From Yinghuangia sp045039925 (GTDB taxonomy: Bacteria > Actinomycetota > Actinomycetes > Streptomycetales > Streptomycetaceae), in contig CP108400.1 in assembly GCA_045039925.1 (NCBI GenBank), positions 5,642,001 through 5,706,000 on the forward strand: a DNA stretch of 64,000 nucleotides. The letters run 5' to 3'. Under the pieces are notes generated by a model, which worked only from the letters and a program-made list of their open reading frames with translations, had not been told where the DNA came from and ran no database searches. Shown here piece after piece: positions 6,599 through 15,266 of this stretch; position 1 is the stretch's first letter, and every line of letters begins with the position of its first letter. The position numbers and the translations under genes are program-made.

Positions 6599-9500
6599 GG
6601 CGCGTCCTCCCCGCCGGACCCCGGAGCCTCGAACCCGCCGTACCGGTCCTCGTCGAGGTGACGCAGCGAGTCGTGAGTGAGGTTCTGCTGCTCGAAGGGC
6701 CGGTCGAGTGCCGCGTCCAGGGTGGTGGACCACAGTTCGAGGAGTTCCTCCGCCCACGAACGGCTCTGCCCGGTAAGCCGGTCGAGCGCGTCGGCGAGCA
6801 GCTTGCGCTGCGCGGGGGCGACGTTGTGGACGACCAGCCGGTACAGCTCGTGGGGCGGGCGGACCCGGCCGCCCAGCCCTTCGGGGGTGCTGCGCATCAA
6901 CTGCCGGGCGAAGTCGCGTCGTGCCGCGGAGTCGTCGTTGAGCATCCACCGCTCGTACGCGCTCAGCAGGCTGCCCCACGAGGACGCGCGTCCGAACGGC
7001 CGCAGCGGCAGCGACATGGCGGTCGGGGCGTGCGGGAGCGTGATGCGGACCAGTTCGGGCGACTGCGGGTCGCCCCGGGCGATCTCCACCTGCCCGTTCC
7101 ACAGCGCGCACAGCAGCCTGTGCAGGATGTACTCGCGGTGCCGGGCATTGGTGGCCAGCCACGCCGAGCCGTAGCTGTTGCGCTGGCGCCACTTGAGGAA
7201 GTCCCCGGGGTCCTGCGTGTCGAGGGCCTTGGCCCAGTGGTCGAGGATCTGCCGGACCTCGGGGACCTCGGTGAGGCTCATCGAGCTGCGGAACAGCACG
7301 ACCACCACCGACTCCTGTTCCAGGGACCGGAATTCGAGCTTGCGGCCGGGCTCGACGGGGATGTTGAGCGCGCCCTCCAGGTAGTCGCGCACTTCCGCGT
7401 CGGCGACCGTCCCGGGGTGGGTGATCAGGACCTTGAGTTCGCCGCTGCCCTCGGGGGTGAAGCCGTTGGGGAGCATGCCGGCGAGCTTCTGGCGGAACTG
7501 GAGGAGGTCTTCCTCGCCCACGGTCGGGCCGGACCGGGACACCGCCCGGGTGAGGAGGTCGCGTACCGGCGGCAGCAAGGGCTGTTCGCCGATGCTGCCG
7601 GACTGCACGAACAGCGTCTTCACGTGCTGCTTGAGCCGCTCCCGGACGAACGTCAGTGCCTCCTGCGGCCCTTCGGGCTCCTCGGCGGTCTCGTACGCGC
7701 GCTGCCACACGTCGCCGCCCAGGAGCTTGCCGACCAGCCGCGCCTCGGTGTCGGTCTCGGGCAGGTGCTCGCGGTCCAGGAAGCGGCGCAGCACGGCCCG
7801 GTAGAACGAGTCGAGGCTGCGGCGCGGCGGCAGCAGGTACGACACGCCGGAACGTGACTTGTACAGCTCGCGGGTGGCGTGCGCGAACGCGGCCTCGTCG
7901 CCCGCCTGGTGCTCGTCGAACGCGTCGACCAGCGAGGAGACGATGTTGCGCAACTGGTTGACCTTGCGCACCCACACCTCGTTCTGCGCGGCCCAGTGCG
8001 CGTGCCAGGTGCGGCGGGACCGCCATTCGAGCCAGCGCTGCTGCATCTGCAGTGCCTGCTGGACTTCGGGGTTGCCCCACTGGGCACGCACCACGCCGCC
8101 CGCCTTGTCCTTGATCGGCGGCAGCTGAGGCGGGTTGACCGTCATCCCGGGGACGGTCGGCGGTTCGACGGCGGTGGCGTTCAAGAAGCCGACCACGCCC
8201 GGTCGTTCGTGCTCCATGTGCAGGCGGCGGTCGCCGAACAGGATGCGCTGGAGGCGGAACAGGTCGACTGCGGAGAGGAGTTGGCGTACCCCACGGTGGT
8301 GGTTGAACTCCTCGGCCAGCTTGGCGACGTGCGGGCGCAGTTGCAGCTCCTGCTGCTGCAAGGCCTGTTCCATGGCGCGCGAGCGGACGGTGAGTGCCTT
8401 GAGGATTCCCGCCGCGCCCTTGGTCGGCTGGGGGACGGTCAACTGCGGCGGCGAGCAGGTCCACAGGTCGCCGAGGCCGGACGCGGACAGGAACGCGCGG
8501 ATGTGCTCGGCGTTGCTCTCGCCGCTGACGCGCGACTCGGAGGTCAGCTCGCGCACGGCGCGGGCGAGCATCCGCCCGGCGACGATGTCCGCGAGCTCGT
8601 CCACCGGCACGGTCATCGAGGCGACCAGGCTGGTGGACACACCGCAGGCGCCGATCCCGGACGGTGCCGGGGCCTCGCGCTTGACGCCCTCGTTGATGAA
8701 GCTGTCCGCGAACGACTGGAAGTCGTCGGTCTGGACGACCGCGTGGTCGACCTCCGTGGACGTGTTCAGTCCGGTGCCGATCAGCGACGTCACCAGGGAG
8801 ACGACGCTGCGGTGCAGGTCCTCCCGTTCGATGCCGGTGGTGCGGCTGAACAGGAACGCGGTCTGCACGGTGCCGGCGGGCAGGCGGATCGCCCGTCCGC
8901 CGGGGTAGCGGACCTCCAGGGTCGCGCTGGAGGCGTCCGGTCCCGAGCCGAGTTCCTCGCCGACGTGCTGCCCGTTCTGGTCGTCCACCAGCTGGAACAG
9001 GTCGAGGAGCGCGCGCCCGGCGTTCAGGGTCGCGGCGCGCCCTCCGCCGCGCGCCTCGTCGAACGCGGAGGGCATCAGCACCAGCGGATAGATCTTGATG
9101 CCCTGGTAGCCCTGCGCGAAGGCCTGGCCCAGCAGGTGCAGGTAGTCGTAGAAGATCCCGCAGCCGGTGCCGCCGGCCAGCGAGAAGGCGATGAACACGT
9201 CGCACGTGTTGCGCTTGGAGTGGTTGCCGCCGAGCGCCATCAGGTGGTCGTTGCCGTTGCTGATCAGCCCGACCGCGCGCTCCAACGGGTCGGTGGCGGC
9301 GCCGAGTCCGTGGCGGAAGGTCTCGAACAGCGCGGCGCGGCCGACGGTGGGCAGCTGCCCGGCACCGCGCCACAGCGGGGTGACGCGCGGCTCGCCGGCC
9401 GGGGGCGGCAGCCACGCGGTGGTCTCCGGCGCCGCGTTCAGGCGCAGGCTCTGCGCGACTTCGGGGTATGTCCGGAACGGCGGGACCAGGCGCGTCGTCA

Positions 9501-9768
9501 GGTGCGCGTTGCGGTCCGCCGCGGCGCGGTGGGCGGGCGGCGCGGCGCGTTGGCGTTGCTGCTGGAGCTCGTTCTGGCTGAGGTCGGCGTACACGAACTG
9601 GATGCAGTTGGGCAGTTGGAACGGCGCGAGCTGGCCGCCGAGCCGCTGTTGCAGCCCGGTGCCGTCGGCGCCGCACAGCTCTTCGCGCAACCGGCGTTCC
9701 AACTCGGCGCCGATCAGGCACCCGGTGCCACCGAGCCCGACGAACAGCATCGACTGGTGGATGGACAT
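6595..9768 (-). CDS. tubulin-like (Tubulin_2-type) protein
   Basis: 1057 residues from ATG at 9768. A TTG at 9792 in the same frame with GGAGG four bases upstream is an alternative start. The N-terminus has the Rossmann-like glycine loop 'MLFVGLGGTGCLIG' (7-20). The tubulin/FtsZ-like phosphate loop appears as 'SLAGGTGCGIFYDYL' (196-210), corresponding to the GGGTGSG signature. The remainder is a large helical region, with many Arg/Glu/Gln residues, consistent with family members about 1000-1200 residues long. The family is known from actinobacterial operons with vWA and GTPase proteins; polymerisation has not been shown for this protein. It probably binds GTP and acts in the cytoplasm, coupled by overlap to the membrane-protein gene downstream. 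Confidence 0.85.
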   Translation of the reverse strand: MSIHQSMLFVGLGGTGCLIGAELERRLREELCGADGTGLQQRLGGQLAPFQLPNCIQFVYADLSQNELQQQRQRAAPPAHRAAADRNAHLTTRLVPPFRTYPEVAQSLRLNAAPETTAWLPPPAGEPRVTPLWRGAGQLPTVGRAALFETFRHGLGAATDPLERAVGLISNGNDHLMALGGNHSKRNTCDVFIAFSLAGGTGCGIFYDYLHLLGQAFAQGYQGIKIYPLVLMPSAFDEARGGGRAATLNAGRALLDLFQLVDDQNGQHVGEELGSGPDASSATLEVRYPGGRAIRLPAGTVQTAFLFSRTTGIEREDLHRSVVSLVTSLIGTGLNTSTEVDHAVVQTDDFQSFADSFINEGVKREAPAPSGIGACGVSTSLVASMTVPVDELADIVAGRMLARAVRELTSESRVSGESNAEHIRAFLSASGLGDLWTCSPPQLTVPQPTKGAAGILKALTVRSRAMEQALQQQELQLRPHVAKLAEEFNHHRGVRQLLSAVDLFRLQRILFGDRRLHMEHERPGVVGFLNATAVEPPTVPGMTVNPPQLPPIKDKAGGVVRAQWGNPEVQQALQMQQRWLEWRSRRTWHAHWAAQNEVWVRKVNQLRNIVSSLVDAFDEHQAGDEAAFAHATRELYKSRSGVSYLLPPRRSLDSFYRAVLRRFLDREHLPETDTEARLVGKLLGGDVWQRAYETAEEPEGPQEALTFVRERLKQHVKTLFVQSGSIGEQPLLPPVRDLLTRAVSRSGPTVGEEDLLQFRQKLAGMLPNGFTPEGSGELKVLITHPGTVADAEVRDYLEGALNIPVEPGRKLEFRSLEQESVVVVLFRSSMSLTEVPEVRQILDHWAKALDTQDPGDFLKWRQRNSYGSAWLATNARHREYILHRLLCALWNGQVEIARGDPQSPELVRITLPHAPTAMSLPLRPFGRASSWGSLLSAYERWMLNDDSAARRDFARQLMRSTPEGLGGRVRPPHELYRLVVHNVAPAQRKLLADALDRLTGQSRSWAEELLELWSTTLDAALDRPFEQQNLTHDSLRHLDEDRYGGFEAPGSGGEDAP

Positions 9769-9826
9769 TCCCTTGCGGCTTTCGGCGGACAAAGGACCTC
9801 CCTGTCTCCTGCTTCCCGGCCCCGGC

Positions 9827-12283
9827 CTAAGGCGTGTACGGCGGCGGTCGGAACGGTCCGTACGTCGGGGTGTCGTACACGTCGGCGCCGCCCGGACCCC
9901 CGCCGGGCGGACCGTAGGGGCCGTGGATGCCGGACGAAGGCGGGCCCGGCGGGTATCCGGGCGAGGACGGCCCGGGTGCGGAGGGGCCGTCGGGGCCGCC
10001 GTCCGGCGGTCCGCCGGGGGGCGCGCCGAAGGGACCGCCGTACGGGCCGCCCAAGGGATCCTGGTGGCCGTCCTCCGGACCACCGGGGTGCTCCAGGCGG
10101 CTGTCGGTGAAGCCCAGCGACAGCCCGGACTCCAACTCGACCAGCTGTCCCGGCGCCAGGCGCAGCGTGACGCCGATCGGGCTGTCGAGTTCCAGCCCGC
10201 CGTGGGACCGCGAGCGGCGGACCGTCCAGCAGCCGTCCTCCTGGGCGTCGACGGTCGACAGACTCGGCGGCGCGGACGCGCCGTCCAACCGGAACCACAT
10301 CCGGGCGGCTTCGTCGTTGAACGGGCGGGCCGGCACGCCGATCGGGCGCCCGTCCAAGTAGAGCTGGAGCACGATCGGCCCGATGCGGGCGTCGCGGCGC
10401 CGACGCCGCGCCCGCAGCACCGACCCGACGACCGCGACGACGACCAGCCCGGCGGCGAGCAGCACCCACCACAGGTTCTCGTCCCAGAAGCCGGGCGGAG
10501 GAACCACCGTGAGGCGCACGGTCTTTGCGGCCACCTCGGTGCCGTCCGCGGTGTCCACGACCGTGAGGCGGCCGCTGAGGAGGCCGTCGGGGGCGCCCTT
10601 GCCGATCTTCAGCTCGAACCCGAACGAGTCCTGCACACCGTCGAGTCGGTGCTCGACGGGGGAGAAGCCGACGGGTACGCCGGACGGGAACTCCGGGGTG
10701 ATCCGCAGCGTGTGCGGCTTCCCGTCGGTCACACGCCACTCGACCGTCCCGCGCACCGTGCCGCCGCGCGGGACCCGGGGCGACGCGGAGTCGAGCTCCA
10801 GCGACGCGCTGACCGGGGCGGGCCCGGTGCGCGGGGTCACGGTGAGCACCTGCTCGTCGCCCTGCACACCTTCGGCGTTGACGCGTCCGGTGAACTTGAC
10901 CGGTTGCACGGTCCCCTGCGGGATGGTGACCGTCCCGGTGAACTCGCCGTCCCCGGCCACCCGGTCGGGTGCCGTGCCGGTGTCGGAGAGCGCGATGCGC
11001 ACCGGCGCGCCGCCGGGTGCCTCCATGATCGCCTCGACGCGCACGGCGTCGACGGCCCCGGGGTCGGCCAGCGCGCCCTTGCGGGTCTGGAGGAACACCG
11101 AGAGGTCCACGGGGTCGCCGGCCATCGGGCGGGGCGGGTCGAGTTCGACGTACGAGCGGATCACGCCCTGCCACAGGGCCCGGGCGGTGACCGGGCCGGA
11201 CACCCCCGGGGGTGCCTTGAGGTGGATCCGCCAGCGGCCGGGCAGCGGGTCGGAGACCTGGAGGGCCTCCACGACCGTGCCCTGGCCGCGGACGTCCGCG
11301 GGCCGCGCGGGGGCCGGGACGGCTGCGTCCTTCGGGTCGAACCAGGTGACCTCGATGCGCGCGTCCTCCTTGGTGACCTGGATGGTCACGTCGGTGGCGA
11401 TCGGCGGGATGTCCACGTAGAGGTCCGCTTCACCGCCCCCGGGCACCGTCTTGGTGTCCGGCGGCGTGAGCCCGCCGCAGCGCGCGGTGGCGAACGCCTG
11501 TTGCAGGGTGAGGCCGACCGCGGAGGAGTCCGGGACGATCTGCTTGGCGGGCTGCAGTTCGGGGCGGTTGGGACAGGTGCCCGGCGCCCCGCCGGCCGCG
11601 ATGCGGTCCAGCTCGACGGGGTTGATGTTGGCGCTGTCGCCGAAGCCGAGCGGCCAGATCTGCACGCCCTTGGCGCGGGCCTCGGCCAGCGCGTCGGTGA
11701 GCGCGCGGTCCATCGCCGCGGGTATGCGGTTCACGTCGGTGCCGTAGCCCTGCCCCGGGCCGACCTCCATCTTCCCGTCGGTCAACAGGAAGAGGATGCG
11801 GGGCGTGCCGCTCGGTGCCGACCCGAGCAGGTTCACGCCTTGCCGGATCGCGGCGGGGATGTCGGTGAAGTCGCCTTGTTGCTCGGTACGCAGCGCCAAC
11901 TTGTCGACGCAGGTTGCGCGTTCCGGCGAGACGACGGGCTGCATTTCGCAGACCACGTCCACCGCGTCGCTCTGCCCGGTCGTCGAGCTGCCGAATCCGG
12001 CGACCGCGACCTGGGATTCGGGGCTCAGATCGCCGATGGCGAGGATGCCGGCCGCCTGCTTCTCACGTTCCAGGTGTATCGAGGTGGTCTTGTCGGGACC
12101 GTCGTCGCGCAGGCTGCCCGACTCGTCGACCATGACGACGAAGTGGACAGGCCGCACCGCCGGTACCGGCGGCGGGTCCTGGCTCTCCTGGGCGGCGCCG
12201 GGAGCCGCCGCGAGCGCAAGCCCGAGCGTCGCGCCGACCAACAAGGCCGGGACCAGACGCGACCGCGTAGGAACCCATGCCAT
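9827..12283 (-). CDS. secreted/membrane-anchored von Willebrand factor A domain protein
   Basis: 818 residues from ATG at 12283 with a strong GGAGGGGGG ribosome site. Residues 1-31 are a signal peptide ending AAAPGAAQE. A vWA domain follows with the MIDAS motif DESGS (53-57) and a downstream 'LLTDGK'. The middle contains beta-rich, Ig-like segments. One transmembrane helix lies near 603-625, followed by an Arg cluster that places the C-terminus inside. A small beta-rich cytoplasmic domain comes next and then a Gly/Pro-rich tail ('GGPYGGPFGAPPGG'). It is the first gene of the operon and the only one with an exported domain, so it is the likely sensor or adhesion arm. The tubulin-like gene follows after about 60 bases. 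Confidence 0.85.
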   Translation of the reverse strand: MAWVPTRSRLVPALLVGATLGLALAAAPGAAQESQDPPPVPAVRPVHFVVMVDESGSLRDDGPDKTTSIHLEREKQAAGILAIGDLSPESQVAVAGFGSSTTGQSDAVDVVCEMQPVVSPERATCVDKLALRTEQQGDFTDIPAAIRQGVNLLGSAPSGTPRILFLLTDGKMEVGPGQGYGTDVNRIPAAMDRALTDALAEARAKGVQIWPLGFGDSANINPVELDRIAAGGAPGTCPNRPELQPAKQIVPDSSAVGLTLQQAFATARCGGLTPPDTKTVPGGGEADLYVDIPPIATDVTIQVTKEDARIEVTWFDPKDAAVPAPARPADVRGQGTVVEALQVSDPLPGRWRIHLKAPPGVSGPVTARALWQGVIRSYVELDPPRPMAGDPVDLSVFLQTRKGALADPGAVDAVRVEAIMEAPGGAPVRIALSDTGTAPDRVAGDGEFTGTVTIPQGTVQPVKFTGRVNAEGVQGDEQVLTVTPRTGPAPVSASLELDSASPRVPRGGTVRGTVEWRVTDGKPHTLRITPEFPSGVPVGFSPVEHRLDGVQDSFGFELKIGKGAPDGLLSGRLTVVDTADGTEVAAKTVRLTVVPPPGFWDENLWWVLLAAGLVVVAVVGSVLRARRRRRDARIGPIVLQLYLDGRPIGVPARPFNDEAARMWFRLDGASAPPSLSTVDAQEDGCWTVRRSRSHGGLELDSPIGVTLRLAPGQLVELESGLSLGFTDSRLEHPGGPEDGHQDPLGGPYGGPFGAPPGGPPDGGPDGPSAPGPSSPGYPPGPPSSGIHGPYGPPGGGPGGADVYDTPTYGPFRPPPYTP

Positions 12284-12663
12284 CGGTGTATCCCCCCTCC
12301 GAACGGGACCGGGCAGAAAGGGAGTTCCCCAAGACCGAAGGTTGAGATGCGGAGTGCTTCGAGCGAATGGAACAGGCGGAGAAAGTGGAGAAGTCGCGAA
12401 GGTTGAGCCAAGAGCCTTCGGATCAGGGGGAGTTCCGGATCGTCGGACGATCCCGTCGCTGCTCGGACGCCACCCGCCGGAGAGAAGGACGGGACATTGC
12501 ACCCACAAGAGCCCCCGCCCCGCGCGCCCCGCCCCCCCAGCAGTCGGCGTCGCACTGATGTCAACTGTACTCACATGCGGTTGGCCCCGAGGCAAGCTTG
12601 GTCAAGTCGAGGACGCGTCATCCCGCGGACACTTCGCGGCCCCCAAAAGACTGCAACTCCCAT

Positions 12664-12678
12664 AGTGCAGCCTGCACT
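12664..12678. promoter_or_regulatory. 15-base perfect palindrome, possible operator
   Basis: AGTGCAG-C-CTGCACT, seven-base arms around one central base, upstream of the vWA operon and downstream of the VOC gene. The form is like a dimeric-regulator site. No regulator could be assigned. Confidence 0.4.
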
Positions 12679-12738
12679 TCGATCACCACGCGCATCGATC
12701 ACCGCCGCGCCCACCGCGCTAAAGGCCGCGGGCATGCG

Positions 12739-12771
12739 GAACGCCCCGGGCGGGGGTCGCTCGGGGCGTTC
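12739..12771 (-). terminator. hairpin terminator after the VOC gene
   Basis: Perfect ten-base stem (GAACGCCCCG / CGGGGCGTTC) with a 13-base loop, 34 bases beyond the VOC stop codon. It has no long T run, as is usual in high-GC actinomycetes. Confidence 0.7.
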
Positions 12772-12804
12772 GGGGGGGGCGGCGGTGCCCTGCCGGGGGT
12801 GGGG

Positions 12805-13209
12805 TCAGCCTTCGAGGGCGGCCGGGTCCATGTACGCCAGCTCCCAGTGGTGGCCGTCCGGGTCGAGGTACGAGCGGCCGTACATGAAGCCCATGTCGAG
12901 CGGCTCCTTGGCCTTGCTGCCGCCGGAGGAGAGGGCCAGCTCGGCGATGCGGTCGGCCTCTTCGCGGCTCTCGGCGCTCAGACAGAGCAGGGCCTCGGTG
13001 ACCGCGCCCGCGTCGGCGACGGGCTTGGTGCTGAACTCCCGGAACTTGTCCTCCTTGAGGAGCATGACCACGATGGTGTCGCTGATGACGAAGCTCGCGG
13101 TGTTCTCGTCGCTGAACTGCTCGTTGAGGGTGTAGCCCAGCGCCGAGTAGAACTTCTTGGACTTGTCCAGGTCCTTGACCGGGAGGTTCACGAAGATCAT
13201 CGTGGCCAT
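12805..13209 (-). CDS. VOC family (glyoxalase/bleomycin resistance-fold) protein
   Basis: 134 residues from ATG at 13209 with an AGAGG site. The N-terminus 'IFVNLPVKDLDKSKKFYSALGY' is a classic first beta-alpha-beta unit of the vicinal oxygen chelate fold, and the C-terminus 'YLDPDGHHWELAYMD' is the matching last strand of the second unit. The protein is a single two-module domain, typical in length for the small cytoplasmic VOC proteins annotated as extradiol dioxygenase-like or glyoxalase-like. The specific substrate cannot be told from sequence. It is monocistronic with its own terminator. Confidence 0.88.
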   Translation of the reverse strand: MATMIFVNLPVKDLDKSKKFYSALGYTLNEQFSDENTASFVISDTIVVMLLKEDKFREFSTKPVADAGAVTEALLCLSAESREEADRIAELALSSGGSKAKEPLDMGFMYGRSYLDPDGHHWELAYMDPAALEG

Positions 13210-13355
13210 GTCTGCGCCTCTTCTCGATAGTGCGGCCGGTGCGGAACTTATGGCTTTTGGGCCATGTTGTCCGTATCGCGTCGTGCTTTCAAAGAGGTAG
13301 ACCGGCGGGTCAGCGGAAACTCATCGCTCGGCCCGAAAGAATTTTGCGGACCGGC

Positions 13356-13715
13356 TCAGGCGGCGACCGGGGTCCGGGAGGCCGTCGACGCCAGCAGTGC
13401 GGCCAGCGTGGACTTCGTCGCCTCGAGCTGGGCGATACGCGCCTCGACGCCCTCCAGGTGCTCGCGCAGGTGCTCCGCGGCGCACGCGTCCAGGTCGGTG
13501 CCCTCGGTGAAGCACGCCATCAGGCCGCGGATCACGCTGGTCGGCAGTCCGGCCGCGAGCAGCGCCCGGATGCGGCCCACCGCCTCGACCGTCTCCGCGC
13601 CGTACCGCCGGTGCCCGCTGGGCGCCCGCCGTGCCTCGATCAGTCCCTGCTCCTCGTAGTAGCGCAGCAGGCGGGGGCTGACGCCCGTGGCCCGGGCCAG
13701 GTCGCCGATCTTCAT
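13356..13715 (-). CDS. MerR family transcriptional regulator
   Basis: 119 residues from ATG at 13715 with GAGGGG upstream. The winged helix-turn-helix is N-terminal ('MKIGDLARATGVSPRLLRYYEEQGLI', residues 1-26, then the wing 'APSGHRRYG'). A dimerisation coiled-coil follows from about 80. Two cysteines at 68 and 78 could form a redox or metal site, but a MerR-type metal triad is not evident. It is divergent from the aldo-keto reductase gene, with 59 bases between the two starts that contain a MerR-type promoter. Activation of the neighbouring reductase by spacer distortion is the likely role. Confidence 0.88.
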   Translation of the reverse strand: MKIGDLARATGVSPRLLRYYEEQGLIEARRAPSGHRRYGAETVEAVGRIRALLAAGLPTSVIRGLMACFTEGTDLDACAAEHLREHLEGVEARIAQLEATKSTLAALLASTASRTPVAA

Positions 13716-13735
13716 GTGACGCCCCTCACATCCCC

Positions 13736-13767
13736 TTGAATCTCACACCGATGTCAAAAACTAGCGT
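13736..13767 (+). promoter_or_regulatory. MerR-type promoter of the aldo-keto reductase gene
   Basis: TTGAAT at 13736-13741 and TAGCGT at 13762-13767 with a 20-base spacer. The overlong spacer carries an imperfect dyad (TTGAATCTC ... GATGTCAA), the usual layout for MerR-family activation. The transcription start falls at or just before the ATG at 13775. Confidence 0.6.
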
Positions 13768-13774
13768 TGCGGTC

Positions 13775-14704
13775 ATGACGAACTCGACGAAAACCCCGCT
13801 TGTTCCCCCGTCCACCTTCGCCCTCGGCGGCGACCTGACGATCCGTCGCATCGGCTTCGGCGCGATGCGGCTCGCCGACGGTCCCGAGCGTCCGCCGGAC
13901 CCCGCCGCCGCGCCGATCTGGCGTCCGCCGGCGGACCGCGCCGCGGCGGTCGCCGTGCTCCGCAAGGCCGTCGACCTCGGCGCGGACCTCGTCGACACCG
14001 CCGACGCCTACGCGCTCGGCGCCAACGAGGAACTGGTCGCCGAGGCGCTGCACCCGTACAGAGGCTCCGTCGCCGTCGCCACCAAGGTCGGCGTCGTACG
14101 CCCCGCCCCGGACGAGTGGGTGCCCCTCGGCCACCCCGCCTATCTGCGCCAGCAGGCCGAGCTCGCGCTCCGCCGCCTGCGCGTGGAGCGCCTCGACCTT
14201 CTCTACCTGCACCGCCTCGACCCCGCCTACCCCGTCGCCGACCAGGTCGGCGCGCTGCGGCGGTTGCAGGAGGAGGGCAAGGTCCGGCACATCGGGCTGT
14301 CCGAGGTGACGGTGGATCAGCTTCGCGAGGCGGCGGAGACCGCGCCGATCGCCGCGGTCCAGAACCTCTACAACCTCGCGGCCCGCGGACACGACGACGT
14401 GGTCGAGTACGCGGCCGAGCACGGCATCGCGTTCGTGCCGTTCTTCCCGATCGCGATGGGCGCCCACGCCGGACCGGACGGACCGGTGGCCGAGGTGGCC
14501 CGCGAGATCGGTGCGACGCCGGCGCAGACCGCGCTCGCGTGGCTGCTGCGGCGTACCGACACGGTCGTGCCCATCCCCGGGACCTCGTCCGAGACGCATC
14601 TGCGCGAGAACCTCGCGGCACTCGAAGTGGCGCTCAGCGACGAGCAGTTCGCACGGCTCTCGGCGCTGGAGGATGCGAACGCGCAGGCCGGGGAGGAGGC
14701 ATGA
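13775..14704 (+). CDS. aldo-keto reductase
   Basis: 309 residues. The ATG at 13775 was chosen over an upstream ATG at 13736 because the promoter -10 ends at 13767, so the mRNA is likely leaderless. Motifs include 'IRRIGFGAMRL' near the N-terminus, 'DTADAYALGANEE' (Asp and Tyr of the catalytic tetrad), 'VATKVGV' (Lys), 'LLYLHRLDP' (His) and a C-terminal 'VPIPGTSSETHLREN' that binds NADPH. It reduces an unknown carbonyl substrate in the cytoplasm using NADPH. It is divergent from MerR, which probably controls it, and an inducible detoxification role fits this arrangement. Confidence 0.9.
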   Translation: MTNSTKTPLVPPSTFALGGDLTIRRIGFGAMRLADGPERPPDPAAAPIWRPPADRAAAVAVLRKAVDLGADLVDTADAYALGANEELVAEALHPYRGSVAVATKVGVVRPAPDEWVPLGHPAYLRQQAELALRRLRVERLDLLYLHRLDPAYPVADQVGALRRLQEEGKVRHIGLSEVTVDQLREAAETAPIAAVQNLYNLAARGHDDVVEYAAEHGIAFVPFFPIAMGAHAGPDGPVAEVAREIGATPAQTALAWLLRRTDTVVPIPGTSSETHLRENLAALEVALSDEQFARLSALEDANAQAGEEA

Positions 14705-14756
14705 GCACCAGGAGCGCGCGGTCCGACGCCGACGACCGTGCGATCCACGCCAGTTC

Positions 14757-15266
14757 TCAGAGGTCGTAGGCGAAGCAGACCAGGTCGATCGGCCCGTGGT
14801 CGTCGCGGTACGGGCCGATCTGCCGGTAGCCCAGCCGCTTGTACAGGTTGATCGCGCCGGTGCGCTGCGGCAGGACATCCAGTACGCAGCGCGGCGCACC
14901 GGCCGCGCGGGCGCGCTCGTGCAGCACCGCCATCAGCGCCTGCGCGACACCCGCGCCGCGCGCGTCGGGGGCCACGTACAGGCGCTTGACCTCGACGTCC
15001 GGGCCGTAAGAGTGGTAGCCGACGCCGCCCGCGAGGCGGCCGTCGAGGCGGGCGGCGAGGTAGCCGCCGGGAGGGCTGTAGTACGCCGCGGGGTCGTCGT
15101 AGTCGACGCGGAAGTAGTCCGGCAGGTCGGCGGGCGTCGGCCACGTCGGGTGGCCCATCTCCGCGGCCGTCGCGTTGTAGTACGCGAACAGCAGTTCGGG
15201 TGCGGCGGCCAGGTCGTCGGCGACGACCGGTCCCGGCGCGGTGCGTTCCGGCGGCGGCATGGTCAT
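14757..15266 (-). CDS. GNAT family N-acetyltransferase
   Basis: 169 residues; ATG at 15266 overlaps the LysR stop codon (ATGA), so the two genes are co-transcribed. The acetyl-CoA binding motif A is clear: 'VKRLYVAPDARGAGVAQALM' with the Arg/Gln-x-x-Gly-x-Gly/Ala loop. It is followed by 'RCVLDVLPQRTGAINLYKRLGY', the usual last helix of GNAT proteins. Substrate unknown. The position directly behind a LysR gene suggests joint expression rather than that LysR controls only this gene. Confidence 0.88.
   Translation of the reverse strand: MTMPPPERTAPGPVVADDLAAAPELLFAYYNATAAEMGHPTWPTPADLPDYFRVDYDDPAAYYSPPGGYLAARLDGRLAGGVGYHSYGPDVEVKRLYVAPDARGAGVAQALMAVLHERARAAGAPRCVLDVLPQRTGAINLYKRLGYRQIGPYRDDHGPIDLVCFAYDL

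Larger units (their letters stand above)
12284..12804. other. intergenic region upstream of the vWA operon
   Basis: About 520 bases without a supported gene. It should contain the promoter of the vWA operon (minus strand). A TTGACA-like hexamer is seen on the minus strand at 12564-12559, but no good -10 element follows at the usual spacing. A 15-base palindrome (12664-12678) and a terminator hairpin (12739-12771) are listed separately. Confidence 0.5.

Noticed and set aside
3836..6661. 941-codon plus-strand open frame
   Set aside because: It is an antisense shadow of the membrane-protein gene and pseudokinase; high GC removes stop codons in several frames.
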